The translations under genes and the position numbers were made by a program. A stretch of 64,000 nucleotides of DNA from Gari tellinella (lineage: Eukaryota; Mollusca; Bivalvia; Cardiida; Psammobiidae), in assembly GCA_922989275.2 (NCBI GenBank), contig OV277861.1:94464993-94528992 (forward strand), given 5' to 3'. The notes beneath the pieces are model-generated. The model saw only the letters and a program-made list of their open reading frames with translations, did not search any database and was not told the DNA's origin. Each line of letters begins with the position of its first letter. Position 1 is the first letter of the stretch. This document shows, in pieces, positions 11,038 through 22,006 of the stretch.

Positions 11038-11290
11038 ATTTAACCCTTTACTTCATAGATATGCGTTTTTACGCAATTAATTTATTCCTTCGCTGAAGAA
11101 ATTAGTTCCAATTTATAGTCATGAAAGTGTGAAATAAGAAATTTTCTATATCCGAGCAGATGGAAGCTTAAAGCTAGCTGAAAGTAAAGCAGAATGTCCA
11201 TTAAGGTGTAATCTCCTTCAGGAGCTGTCTGATCTGGGTCTACACTGTTTTCAAAATACGAGAATATACACTGTTTTCAAAATGCGTGAA
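11038..11290 (-). mobile_element. Chimera of a family A left half and a family B right half
   Basis: From 11040 to about 11207 the sequence follows reverse A up to the first palindrome arm (AAAGTAAAGCAGAATGTCC). It then switches to the second arm and flank of B (CTCCTTCAGGAGCTGTCTGA, GGGTCTACACTGTTTTC). The junction falls at the hairpin tip. Confidence 0.65.
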
Positions 11291-11480
11291 TATACGCTGA
11301 TAGCAGGAGAAGAGTCACGTGTTGGTCTGTATAAGGAGATCTCTAAAGGCCGACCATTTTTCTTCACCGAAGCCTCCAAATAACTTGCTCTCTGTGAAAA
11401 CTAATTAGACCAGCAGATACTAATTTGTGCTGAAGAGCGCCCAACTGGAGACAAAACTTGCGAATCTTCCGATACATCTA

Positions 11481-11657
11481 CAAGGCTCCAGATAAACTAA
11501 AACCTTTAGTTCTGCATTAAACTCTATGGTGTCACTAATCATTAGAATCGTCTCGAAGAGACGATTCTAATGAGTAGTAACACTATAGGATTCAGAGCTG
11601 AAACAAGTGAGAAAATGTTGGGTTTGTTCCGTTTACTTTCTCTTATCTGGAGCCCTG
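11481..11657 (+). mobile_element. Family C MITE with a 6-bp target duplication
   Basis: Ends CAAGGCTCCAGATAAAC and CTTATCTGGAGCCCTG, 177 bp. Flanked by CATCTA at 11475-11480 and 11658-11663. The central hairpin is perfect, with tip CTCGAAGAG. Confidence 0.9.
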
Positions 11658-11950
11658 CATCTACATGTCTTAGAGCTGTGCTAATTGAACATTTTAATCT
11701 GTGCAAAAATAGCGAACCCTGTGCCACTCAATCTACGGAGAGAAAAGTCCGTAATTGCCGGGATAGCTGTCTAAATTTTTTATTGCCATGAAAACAAATC
11801 TTGTTCGCTCCATTAGAAGCTGATTTCAATCCATATTAATCTTTAGAATGCTGTTTTCTCGCATGAGCTCATCTGTTTTCTGATAAAGGAATAGTTTACA
11901 TTGAATCTTGAGGGGCTCGGCTCCAACATTTATAAAAAAAGATTCAAAGT

Positions 11951-12022
11951 ATGACAAGCAGTGTAGACACAGATCAGAGGGCTCCTTCAGGAGCCCTTTG
12001 ATCTGTGTCTACACTGCTTGCA
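11951..12022. repeat. Family J palindrome
   Basis: GACAAGCAGTGTAGACACAG, GATCAGAGGGCTCC and inverse, with a stem of over 30 bp. It is the family B core type; the terminal shell is not recognised. Confidence 0.75.
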
Positions 12023-12698
12023 AAATTAATGATGTATTTATCTAGTTCCATCACTATAGCAGTTTAACAAGGAAACAATTACCCTGTGCGTGCAGTGAAA
12101 AGGGTTTGGATAGCTTCTCATGATAGCATGATGGTTTGAATACAGATGGCCAATTTGCTGATCAGGATCTGTTAAAAGCATTACTTGTTATTGATAGTCT
12201 ATAAATTTTGCAACATGTTAATAATAAATCTGAAAAGGATTTTAGAATTGTATGAAATTTTTGAAAGAATCGAATCGGCACGCAAAGCGGTAATTTTCAG
12301 CATGCTTAATAAAAGGTTAAAAGTGGCGGCCTTAAACCTCCTCCTGCTAATCGTGTGTATATTGATGACATTGGTAAACAGATTAGGTCAGGATGAGATA
12401 ATGAGCAATTCAGCATCGCAACGGGATCAAAAACTATTTAACACCAAGATTATATTTCCATGGTAATAGTAGTAGCAATTTCATATAAATACATATAGAA
12501 ATACATTTTTTTAAAAGGACAAGGACTTGTTAAAAGTGAGCGTTTATTTTTAAAACTTGTTCGGCTAGAGAAGGGTTAACAAGTATGATTTGTTACTTTC
12601 TGACATGGCATTAAACTTCCCGTTCTCTGGTAGGGTGCTGCACTATTTCATCTTGTAAATAGGCTTGAACCAATTTTCAACCTCTTCACTGCCAAGTA
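12023..12698. other. Gene-free stretch with one unconvincing 93-codon ORF
   Basis: An ORF at 12185-12466 (+) gives a hydrophobic 93-residue peptide with no recognisable domain. AT-rich composition and isolation argue that it is chance. No repeat family recognised. Confidence 0.3.
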
Positions 12699-13075
12699 CA
12701 GTAAAACCTCTCTTATGACCATTAACTCTTCGATCCTCCCTGAAACTTCAAATGGACAATCCCAGTTTCCATTTAAGTATAGTTCATTTCTGACTTTTAA
12801 GGGTTGTTTTTGTCAATGTTTTGCATTATGACAAACAGTGAAGACCCAGATCAGAGGGCTCCATAAGGAGCCCTCTGATCTGGGTATTCACTGTTTGCAT
12901 AGGACAAGTACACTTTTCACATGTATACTGTTTGAAAAGGACGCCTAAATGCGGGACTAGGGTTCAAAGGGTTAAGTTGTGTTTGTTATTAGGTTTTTAC
13001 AACAGCTGACTGCTTAAAGCAAAGTGACATTAAACAAAAAGCTACTTTACTTTCACCTTGCTTTAGGCTGAAAGT
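12699..13075 (+). mobile_element. Family D MITE split by family B
   Basis: D starts TACAGTAAAACCTCTCT at 12697. A complete B (12723-12975, TTAA both sides, core GATCAGAGGGCTCC) interrupts the word GACCA(C)TAA of D. D then resumes as GTTGTGTTTGTTATTAGG with a shortened palindrome. Its right end is lost. Confidence 0.8.
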
Positions 13076-13116
13076 GACACAGAAATCGATATCTAATTGA
13101 AGATAGAAAACCATTA

Positions 13117-13309
13117 CAGAGCAACAGATAAGGGTAGTTTTTCAAAACTTAAAATCTTTATTTCTGTATTAAACCCTATGGTGTCACTACTCATTAGAAT
13201 CGTCTCTTCGAGACGGTTCTAATGAGTAGTAACACCATAGGATTTGATGCTGAAATGAGTGATAAAATGTTTGATTTGTAGAAATAACTAACTCTTATCT
13301 GGAGCCCTG
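13117..13309 (+). mobile_element. Family C MITE with a 6-bp target duplication
   Basis: 193 bp, ends CAGAGCAACAGATAAGG and CTTATCTGGAGCCCTG. CCATTA flanks both sides (13111-13116, 13310-13315). The hairpin tip is CTCTTCGAG. Confidence 0.9.
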
Positions 13310-13336
13310 CCATTATCATAAGTGCTCAAACCACCC

Positions 13337-13423
13337 ATTGCAAATAGTGTAGACACAGATCAGAGGGCTCACTCAGGTAGCTATGTAAGCCTTCTGATCT
13401 GAGGGTCTGCACAATTTGTCATT
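13337..13423. repeat. Family J palindrome, decayed
   Basis: GCAAATAGTGTAGACACAG, then GATCAGAGGGCTC and the partly mispaired inverse GATCTGAGGGTCTGCAC. Confidence 0.65.
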
Positions 13424-13731
13424 ATTATTTCATATTTTGGGGACACATCCCTTAATTGAGCATCAATATTATGGTAGTACTCTATAGTCATTTAACATAA
13501 AATGGAAGAGTTCCTCTGAAAATGCAGCATCGTAAGATTTTAAAATCTGATAGAAAATCAATTTCTACAATTTAAACAAATAATTTGTGTCCTGATCATT
13601 CACTGATTTACTAGGTGTCTGTTTTATCTCAGTCTCCGAGCTACAATTCCACAGCAGTTATTATACAATTGTATCTGCTGCTGAAAAGAAAAATGTCAAA
13701 AGGAGCTTATACAGACACCATTATAGCATTA
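13424..13731. other. Unassigned spacer
   Basis: No gene or repeat recognised. Confidence 0.3.
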
Positions 13732-13945
13732 CAGAAAAACCTCTCTATTACGACCACTAAATTGTATTATTTATTAGGTGGTTTATACAGGTGACTGCTT
13801 AAAGCAAGGTGACAGTAAAACAGAAAGCTCCTTTAGGAGCTTTCTGTTTTACTGTCACATTGCTTTAAGCTGTCACCTTTATTACCTTTATTTTATATAA
13901 TTAATTTACATTCTTTATAGTGGTCGTAAAAGAGAGGTTCTACTG
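13732..13945 (+). mobile_element. Family D MITE
   Basis: CAGAAAAACCTCTCTATTAC and its inverse near the right end. The core is CAGAAAGCTCCTTTAGGAGC and inverse. TA precedes the left end. Confidence 0.85.
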
Positions 13946-13950
13946 CATAT

Positions 13951-14059
13951 GGGTTTTTAGGAACTTTCTGTTTTACTGTCACCTTGTTTTAAGCTTTCAC
14001 CTGTATTTTATACAGTCAATTAGCATATATTTGGTGGTCGTAATAGAGAGGTTTAACTG
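13951..14059 (+). mobile_element. Family D right-half fragment
   Basis: Starts in the second palindrome arm (TTAGGAACTTTCTGTTTTAC) and ends GAGAGGTTTAACTG|TA. Confidence 0.75.
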
Positions 14060-14395
14060 TATTATGGGTTTTTAGGAGATGACACTTACAGATGGGAGCG
14101 GATATTGATTGGAGGAATTCCAATGGAGATTTTTTTCTCCCCTGCATTTATTGGTCATTGTGGGACAATAAACAGTTTGTGTCCGCTATGTATGATGATT
14201 TGTTTCACAATAGTCTGCAGACTATTTGGCAGAAAAGCGTGTTTAACTTCTACACCCCTGAATCTTTTAATGGAACATTCAAGCAACCGATTTAGTCTAG
14301 TCCATATATGACTGTCATGGTGTCTTTCATGGTATATATTGCAAAATGACAAACAATGCAGACCCCGATCAGAAGGATCTTTTAAACAGTAGAGA
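14060..14395. repeat. Spacer and a degenerate family B2 left arm
   Basis: From about 14253 the words CCCTGAATCTTTTAATGG and GATCAGAAGGATC match the B-like copy at 58685. Short overlapping ORFs here have no recognisable product. Confidence 0.45.
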
Positions 14396-14515
14396 ATCTT
14401 TAACCAATTCATCCTGGAATATTTGAATGCACCACCAGTATACTAATTCCTTCATATTGGAATTTAGAATATAAGTGTTCAGGCGTGTTAAACAGAAATG
14501 TCCTAAGAAGTGAAA

Positions 14516-14752
14516 ATGACCACTAAATTATGTCAATCATTAGGCATAATAAGGCAAATGTAATACAGAAACTTCCCTTAGTCCTTACGTAAGAGGCTGT
14601 CTGCGTTATATTTGTCCTACATTAATCTGCCATCTGTCTTAAACATTCTGTGTGGTTGCTTTACACAATCATGGTAAACACTGTAGACTAAGATGAGACA
14701 CCACCTTTGCATAGTCTTAGTCTGGGTCTACAGTCTGTGTTTGTCAGTAGCT
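14516..14752. repeat. Decayed D/I and F-type palindromes
   Basis: GACCACTAAATTATGTC with a decayed AATACAGAAACTTCCC hairpin (14516-14660). Then an F/J-type remnant, AACACTGTAGACTAAGATGA and its inverse (14672-14752). Confidence 0.45.
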
Positions 14753-15057
14753 ATACTTTAAAGGTTATATAGAAAATATCGGTCAATTACAGGATCAGTC
14801 TGCATCCTCCTCAGCAGATGGCAGAAAAAAATAAATATATCCCAGACGCTCAGGTCTCTTATTTTGCGATAAATACCAACAACGGCCAGAATCACATTCA
14901 GTCGGAACTAGATATTTCGTTCAACCTGGTTGGTGCCTCTTTATCGTATGTGTTAGTTAGCGGTTTATGACTGATTGGTCTATTGACAAATTGAGCTATT
15001 CACGGTGAGGAACCTTCACTGACAGTAACTGCTTCTCTGCTTCCGATACATCACATA
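14753..15057. other. Repeat-free island
   Basis: About 300 bp with no family words and a little higher in GC. No coding frame is recognised. Candidate regulatory sequence only because MITEs are absent. Confidence 0.3.
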
Positions 15058-15754
15058 CAGTACAACCCCTCTATTATGGCCACGTAACCCCTTACACCAT
15101 GGACTGTTTCTAGTATTTAAGATATGTGACTACTTAAAGAAGGTTGAGAGTAAAGCAGAATGTGCCTTAAGGCACATTCTGCTTTACTTTCAACCTGTTT
15201 TAAGCTACCATCTGCTAGAATAAAGAAAATATTTTTTATAATAGAGATTCAGTACTGTTTAATTTGAAAATATTTTCTCCATTAGAGGAATAAATAAATG
15301 GTGAAAAAAAAGTATTTATGGGATAATTGGTCAAGAGAAGTTTATGTGATGGTTTTAAATAGAGGTGACAGTTACTGTTTAAGGCAAGATAAAAGTAAAG
15401 CAGAAAGCTCTTTAACCCATTACTCCATAGGCTGTTTCTAGTTTTGAAGACTGCATGGTGACCACTTAAAGCAGGCTGGAAGTAAAGCAGAATGTGCCTT
15501 TAGGCACATTCTGCTTTACTTCCAGCCTGCTTGTAGCTAGAATATATGAAATATTTCTTAGGGTGCATATTCATGACAGTATAAATATGAGTCTTTTTCT
15601 TCAGTGAAGGAATAATTTGGCGTAAATATTTAAGAAGTAATGGGTTATGGAGTTTTCTGCTTTAATTTCATCTTACTTTAAGCCAAGTCACACCCTGTAA
15701 CATAGAGAAAGTAACCTCACATTGTGATCCTAAATAGAGAGGTTTTACTTACTG
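15058..15754 (+). mobile_element. Family D MITE containing two family A insertions
   Basis: D starts TACAGTACAACCCCTCTATT (15056) and ends GAGAGGTTTTACT. The first A is at 15084-15334 (+, core GTGCCTTAAGGCAC). The second A is at 15412-15648 (+, core GTGCCTTTAGGCAC). The second sits in the tip of the D palindrome (GCTC|TTTAA), leaving the other arm at 15650. Confidence 0.82.
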
Positions 15755-16714
15755 CACAACTCTGCTCTCATGGCAACTCAAACAGGTCAGGCTCTGTAAC
15801 TGATGGTGTTAATAACAGGTGGAAGCTTGCAACGGGATAAAAGTAAAGAAACAAATCATTGTAGACAGGTATTAGTTTAAAGCGGACTGAAAAGTGATTT
15901 CATATCACTTATAGCTCATAATTAATGTTTCATCCTTTATAGGCCATAGCGTGTTTCTTAAGTTTTGAAGACAAGTGATCTTCAACTTCAAGTAAGTTGA
16001 AAATGAAGTAGAAGTCCTAATTATAACTTTCACATAATTATGCAACCAAGTTATCTCAAATTCAGAGTCATTTTGTTTTGTGAGAAACCCTTGTAAAATG
16101 TTATAACAAAACATCTGATCCTTTTATTACAACAAAACATTTAAGCCACATCAGTAACCATTCATGATGAATAGTTGTTACCTTTTAACTTCTTGTAGAA
16201 TAAACATAATGCAGAAAGCTGCCATCTGTCTTAAAGATCTACAATGAGTCTTGAAAGAGAGACAATCTAAAGTCAGATTTGACTGTAACAACAATTAAAC
16301 TAATGTTTTCATCCTGAAACATTATCCCCAAGAAATAGTCAGTGCACACAAGGTGTCAGTTTTCCAAATCCGCCTTAATTAAAACACCATAATGCAATAG
16401 AATTTCATTTGTTGCCCATGAATAGAAAACACTATTATGACACCATATTAAAAGCACTGCATCCAGTTCTGACAAAATACCATCAAAACTTTACAAGCTC
16501 ATCCGACCTTAAACGTAATTCTTTCAAGATAACAGAAACTTCTGGTCATTTTGACGAAATATTAGCTAATTACACATTTCAAAGCTAACAACATTTTCCA
16601 TCAATGAAAGGATACACCCTACATGTATCCTTTCAACAGACTCTTCGTAATCCAGTAAAACCTGTATTAATTTGCATATGTATGCATTCATTATGCAGTC
16701 TATAAATGACTGTA
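15755..16714. other. Gene-free stretch with decayed A words
   Basis: GTTTAAAGCGGACTGAAAAG near 15878 and CATAGCGTGTTTCTTAAG near 15945 are remnants of A. The remainder to 16714 is unassigned and AT-rich. Confidence 0.4.
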
Positions 16715-16815
16715 AAAGTCGATGCATAATGTAGTACAACAGTAATGCAGAAAGCTCCCTTTGGGAGCTTTCTGCATTACTTTTTGTACTGCATTAAACA
16801 AACCACATGTCTTTG
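16715..16815. repeat. Family I palindrome
   Basis: GTAGTACAACAGTAATGCAG, tip CTCCCTTTGGGAG, inverse ending TGTACTGCATTAAACA. The stem is near perfect, about 35 bp. Confidence 0.75.
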
Positions 16816-16869
16816 GAGATCTTAGTACTTTGTGTAATGAAAGGCCTATTGTTGCAGACAGACTGTACT

Positions 16870-17094
16870 TTAACTCTTTGCATGCTGGGTAATTTTTTCG
16901 TCTGCAACAATTGTCATCTGCTTTTGTTCTAAAATTGTTATTTTTCAAAATTTCTTATAAATTCAGGGTCAGAATAGCAAACAGTTTGGATCCTGATGAG
17001 ACGCCGCATAACGCGGCGTCTCATCTGGATCCAAACTGTTTGAAAAGTTATGACCGTGGCAGATATATCTGCCGCTAGCATGCAATGGGGTTAA
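16870..17094 (+). mobile_element. Family F MITE, full length
   Basis: 225 bp between TTAA and TTAA; ends TTAACTCTTTGCATGC and GCATGCAATGGGGTTAA. The core at 16977-17043 is a 67-bp palindrome (AAACAGTTTGGATCC, GAGACGCCGC and inverse). It shares the TTAACYC-TTT terminus with A and B. Confidence 0.88.
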
Positions 17095-17576
17095 CTGGTA
17101 GGTATAATTGTCTAAGCGTGACACCACAATACTATCATCAGTTTCACATAGACTAACATTTTTCATGTCAAATGCCCATTTCAATTTTCATTCACTGTGA
17201 TTTCCCTCGGTACTTCCCCCCATCCCTCCCTGGAAAATATGGTGCGAATTTACAGAAAAGATCGTTTCTGAAATGAACATTTTTATCTATTCGAAGGCCA
17301 TTGCCAATGGTTGTCAGCTGACCATGGCGGATGTGATAGATATCGCTGACAGTGTGACAGACATTATTAGAGGCTGTAAAAAAGTTTGACCGTTTCTCTC
17401 TGCCATTATAACATTATCTTTCTCCTCTGTTCTGATTGCCTCTTTGCCGTCAATGAACTCGATCGGTATCTGTCTCTGGGAAAATCAAGTTAACAAACCT
17501 CTTTCATTGATTGACTGAATAATGATTTTCTGTCACACCAACACATGTTTAACCTATTTACAGATATATGGGAATA
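17095..17576. other. Repeat-free island
   Basis: About 480 bp without MITE words, more mixed in composition than its surroundings. No splice-bounded coding frame is convincing. A candidate conserved non-coding block. Confidence 0.35.
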
Positions 17577-17770
17577 CAGTCTAACTTCGATATCTTTGAA
17601 CTCGGTTAATTCAAACATATCCATATTTCAAAGTTAAAACATGGCTTAGCCACGTTTTAACTGTGAAATATGGATATGTTCGACTAATCAGAGCATGATA
17701 TAATGCAGTTTAAGTGTCGAACTATCGGATAGTTCGAGTCAAGGGAGTTCGAGATATCGAAGTTCCACTG
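17577..17770 (+). mobile_element. Family E MITE (TA-target, pogo-like)
   Basis: TA|CAGTCTAACTTCGATATC ... GATATCGAAGTTCCACTG|TA, 194 bp. The central palindrome is CATATTTCAAAGTTAAAAC around GGCTTAGCC. CAGT...ACTG ends with a TA duplication fit the Tc1/mariner-pogo group. Confidence 0.85.
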
Positions 17771-17849
17771 TATATATACAGAAGTCAGTAAGTAAAAGGT
17801 TCAAACATCTTCTGTGTTATGCCTCAATTAAAACCCCTATATCATTGCT

Positions 17850-18073
17850 TTAATCCATTACCCCATAGCCCGTTTGTAATTTTGAAAATATGTTACCACT
17901 TAAAGCAGGTTGAAAGTAAAGCAGAATGCGCCTTAAGGCGCATTCTGCTTTACTTTCAGCCTGCTTTTAGCTACCATCTGCTAGGATATAGAAAATATTA
18001 AAGATAGAGATTCATGTCTGTATAAATAAGAATTATTTTCTTCAGTGGAGGAATAAATTAAAGGTGTCAAAAA
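17850..18073 (+). mobile_element. Family A MITE, right end lost
   Basis: TTAATCCATTACCCCATAGC at the left, core GCGCCTTAAGGCGC at 17929. It fades after AATAAATTAAAGGTGTC. Confidence 0.8.
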
Positions 18074-18123
18074 CTGTAAAAGGTCAAAGAGTTTCTTTAT
18101 TATGCCTCAATGTAAACTTTTAT

Positions 18124-18181
18124 GTTGTGACTACTCATTAGAATTGCCTCTTTGAAATGATTCTAATGAGTTGTCACAAAA
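18124..18181. repeat. Family C-type palindrome without C ends
   Basis: GTGACTACTCATTAGAATTG and inverse (ATGATTCTAATGAGTTGTCAC), with no CAGGGCTCC termini. Confidence 0.65.
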
Positions 18182-18261
18182 TTTTTGTGTTGATGGGCCG
18201 TAAAACATTTCATTTCATTATCTTTTCTACATCAATACATGTTTCACTTTATCTATAATTA

Positions 18262-18461
18262 CAGTCAAACTTTGGTATTTCGAACTTGCTTAACTCAAAC
18301 TTACTGGCATTTATATACATGTAAATGGAAATGCTTTATTGCAAGTTCAGTGAATTTAAACACACTCATATTTCGAAGTTAAAACGTGGATTAGCCACGT
18401 TTTAACTTTGAAATATGAGTATGTTTGACTTATCTGAGTTTGAGATATGGAAGTTCGACTG
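18262..18461 (+). mobile_element. Family E MITE
   Basis: TA|CAGTCAAACTTTGGTATT ... GATATGGAAGTTCGACTG|TA. The core is AAAACGTGGATTAGCCACG. Confidence 0.85.
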
Positions 18462-18933
18462 TAAAACTAGAAGCAACTGTAGCCTCAAATGACATGAACT
18501 GTGTGTTATATTTACTCTTGATATTCATTCTTCTCTGATCGTCCATATAAAATCAATGAGTATAATCATAGGGTTGCCAAAGAAAGAACTGTTATAATCA
18601 TCTCTTTAAGAAGACACTGTATAAATGGGGGCCGGTATAGACTGTGTCTCGGATGGAAAAAAAGGAAGTTTAATTGAAAATTAATTCATCACATTGTCAT
18701 CGCATTTCCCAGGGGGGTTCATTACTGGGGGAGAGTCCTATCACCTAAGGTGATATCTAATTTATCAATACCTGCTTTGATCTAGAGCTGTCAAGTTGCA
18801 GTTAGGAAAAGATGGATAGACCCGCAGACAAGCAGAGGGAAGCCAAATTTGAGCCCTTCTGGAGATCTTATGTTAGACTGGTTCCAGTAGACTGTTTCTC
18901 AAACCTTTATTCAATAAAAGCTTTTTTCAGTGT
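18462..18933. other. Repeat-free island
   Basis: About 470 bp with no family words; includes a GC-richer patch (CCCAGGGGGGTTCATTAC). No coding frame recognised. Confidence 0.35.
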
Positions 18934-19366
18934 TTAACCCATTCCCCAATAAATACGCCTTATTATGCCTTTAATTTATTCCTCCACTACAGAAAATAGT
19001 TCAAATTTATACAGTCATGAATATGTGTCATAAGAAATAGTTTCTATATTCTAGTAGATAGTACAGTAAACCCTCTCTATAACAGCCACTGAATTGTGTT
19101 AATCATTTGGTATTTAGGGCAGGTTACTACTTAAAGCAAGGTGAAAGTAAAACAGAACGCTCCTACAGGAGCGTTCTGTTTTACTTTTACCTTGCTTTAA
19201 GCAGCTACAAGCCTTTAACACAAAATATTTTATGTATTTTAATGGCTGTTATAGAGAGGTTTTACTGTAGCTTAAAGGAGATTGACACATTCTGCTTTAC
19301 TTTAAACCTGCTCTAAGTGGTCACCTATCTTCAATACTAGAAACAAGCTATGGGGTAAGGGTTTAA
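18934..19366 (-). mobile_element. Family A MITE split by a family D MITE
   Basis: Host A (TTAA 18934 to TTAA 19366, minus orientation) is interrupted at GATAG|TA. The inner D is 19074-19267, with TA on both sides and core CAGAACGCTCCTACAGGAGC. This nest gives direct evidence for the TA target of D. Confidence 0.88.
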
Positions 19367-19499
19367 GACAGGTGAAGGCATGATTCAAACAGGATGAAAG
19401 CAAAGCATAAAGCAGCTCTCCTTTATGCAGTCATCTGTCACTTGTTGGATGAAAGGGTTCCAGTTAGTCATTAATGGCCATGTTTTATCAATGTTTAAC

Positions 19500-19645
19500 C
19501 TTTCCACTGCTTTTAGCATTATATTGATGCTTACTGACAACAGTGTAGAGCCTGAAATAAATTAAAGGCATAAAAATGTGTATTTATAGGGTAATAGGTT
19601 AAAGGTATAAATAGGTGTATTTATGGGGTATATGGACTTAGAAGC
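19500..19645 (+). mobile_element. Family A right-arm fragments
   Basis: Two short copies of the A right end, AAAGGCATAAAAATGTG...GGTAATAGGTTAA and GTATTTATGGGGTAT. They follow an unassigned TTTAACCTTTCCACTGC word. Confidence 0.5.
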
Positions 19646-19844
19646 ATAAAAACGCTTCTCTATGAGGAATTATAAGACAAAGACATGGAAAGGAATTATG
19701 ATAGGATTTAAGACATTCCCAAATGAATTGATAGATTTTGTCCAGAAGAAGAGAAAACTGTGCTATGTTTTGTGCAAAGGAAATTTAGTTGGAATATTAT
19801 AGGCAAGAAACAATAAACCATGAAATAGTATGGGAATGCATATA

Positions 19845-20034
19845 CAGTCGAAACTCGATACTTCAAACTCGCATAAATCAATCATACCAGTTGATTTCAT
19901 AAGTTGAAATTCGATATCTCGCTTACGTCATACATACCCGTATTTCAAAGTTAAAACGTGGCTCAGCCACGTTTTAACTTTGAAATATGGGTATGTTGGA
20001 ACTAACGTGAGTTCGAAGTATCGAGTTCTGACTG
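19845..20034 (+). mobile_element. Family E MITE
   Basis: TA|CAGTCGAAACTCGATACTTC ... GAAGTATCGAGTTCTGACTG|TA, 190 bp. The core is AAAACGTGGCTCAGCCACG. Confidence 0.88.
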
Positions 20035-20381
20035 TATTTTTAAGTATTTTAATCAAGTTACAACTTGGATGGAAGTTGTATGTCATGGTTTCAATTACAA
20101 AAGATTTTCTTTATCCCTGCTTTCAAAAGTTCCTTATTAAGTGAAATATGAGTACAGATGCCCTAAGGGGCTGAGCATGGTTCAATAGGTAACCGCATCC
20201 CAAGATATATTTTATTTTTGTGATGAAAAGGGTTAATATTGATAAATTTTATCTTTCTTTGTCAGTATTGAATTAAACTTTATAAATATGACAATCTTGA
20301 GAATTTCTGGGAACTTACGGCTTAAGTGTTTTGCTCAAATATACATGAAATATTTACACAAATGCGTTTTTATAATAGTTT
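20035..20381. other. Unassigned spacer
   Basis: AT-rich; no gene or repeat recognised. Confidence 0.3.
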
Positions 20382-20559
20382 ACAGAAGAACCCCTCTATT
20401 ACAACCAATACATGAGGTTAAGTTTTCTGTGTTTAAAATATGTGGCTGCCTAAAGCACAAAAAAATAAGTTTTATCAGCTTTACATACAACATTTTCATA
20501 TTGCTATAAGCTGTCACCTGTCTTTAAAGCCACGAAATCATTGGTTTTCAGTACTAACT
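20382..20559 (+). mobile_element. Degenerate family D MITE
   Basis: ACAGAAGAACCCCTCTATTAC at the left, GCTATAAGCTGTCACCTGTC at the right. The palindrome has decayed. Confidence 0.6.
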
Positions 20560-20730
20560 GTATATGAGTGTTTCTATGTCTATTCTTGATACCTTAAAAA
20601 TACAGTCAAATCTGTATTTAGCAACAACCTCAAACAAAGCAAGGAAATATTGCTAAATATATGGAGGTTTGCATACTGAAGGAAATCTAAGTTATGCAGA
20701 TAAATTACTGGAAAAGTTAATCTAAATACT

Positions 20731-20756
20731 GATGATGATGATGATGATGATGATGA
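20731..20756 (+). repeat. (GAT)n microsatellite
   Basis: About 8.7 perfect GAT units. Confidence 0.95.
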
Positions 20757-21688
20757 AGGAGCTTTTGGCATTAATTTTGGTCTACCTTAAGGAGCTTCGC
20801 TATAGCTGGTTATCATTGGTTTGCCTGTACATCAAATATTCATAGTTACATTTAGAATATATTAGTGTCTCTATGTTAAATGAATTGACCAAAACATTTT
20901 TGCAAGTTTACTTAAAACAGCTTCCAGATGACCTATTAATCTATGAATAATTAAAATACTTCAATTTTACATTTTACTATTAAATGCATATTTTCTCCTT
21001 TCAAAGCTCCGTGTTGCACTTTTTGACAAAGGGGCAAAAGGCTGGAGGGGCAATGTTTTGTTTACCTTTAAAGCAGCTTCCTGCAGAATATAGGCAAAAA
21101 CTTTTGAATCTAAGGTGAATAGCAATACACTATACTGATATTTTTTAGGTTTACAGGGACTTGTTGTTGTTTTTTGTTAGTAATATTTTCTGCAAATTAT
21201 TCGAACCACATATATATTTTCTACAAATTATTCCAACCATATAAGGTAACGGACACACGTTTCAGACAATTACAATGATGTCCCAAGACAGTAATTACCC
21301 CACCCACCCTGTATGCCTGCCATGCGCTTTCACACTTTTCATTTCCCCTTTATTACTCTCCAGTAATTGCCGGCATGTGACCTGTGATAATTAAAATGAA
21401 TTTCTAAATTCATAGACGGTTAATTGCGCTCAGTCTCCTTACTTTCCTTTCACTAATTAACATGGTTGAGTTGTGTTCCATAAAGGGCAACAGTAGAATG
21501 GAATGGAACATGTTCTAAACCAGTCCATGGCAATTTGTGTAGACTGGTTTGGAAACAACAACAATCAGAATGTCCTGCATGCATTCATCTCTCTAAGTTC
21601 AATAAAGCTTAAACATGATTTTTTCCACAGAAGGATAAAAGAAAGTCTATGCACCTCAGGATGCCTTCAGTCTAAGACAAGTGTCTCC
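20757..21688. other. Repeat-free island
   Basis: Over 900 bp without MITE words. 21240-21480 holds many TAATTA/ATTAA homeodomain-like words (ATTAACATGG, GATAATTAAAATG). No coding frame recognised. Candidate regulatory block. Confidence 0.35.
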
Positions 21689-21946
21689 TTAACCAATTAC
21701 CCCCATAAATATGACTTTTTATGCCTCTAATTTATTCCTCCACTGAAGAAAATAGTTCCTCTTTATACAGACATGCATAATGAATATGAAAATAGGAAAT
21801 ATTTTCTTTATTCTAGCAGATGGTAGCTTAAAGCAGGCTAAAAGTAAAGCAGAATGTACCTAAAGCGCATTCAGCTTTACTTTCAATCTGCTTTAAGTGG
21901 TCACCTATCTTTAATATTAGAAACAGGGTATGGGGTATTGGGTTAA
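21689..21946 (-). mobile_element. Family A MITE
   Basis: TTAACCAATTACCCCCATAA to GGGTATTGGGTTAA. The core is partly mispaired (GTACCTAAAGCGCATT). Confidence 0.85.
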
Positions 21947-22006
21947 AGCAACATGAAAGTAAAGCAGAAATCTCCTTTAATGCCAAACACATGTTATGTA
22001 GTGAGT

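Noticed and set aside
12185..12466. 93-codon hydrophobic ORF as a gene
   Set aside because: It is isolated and AT-driven, with no recognisable domain, splice context or neighbours.
14092..14412. Three overlapping ORFs on both strands as a gene
   Set aside because: Overlap on both strands, no recognisable product, and a B2 fragment inside.
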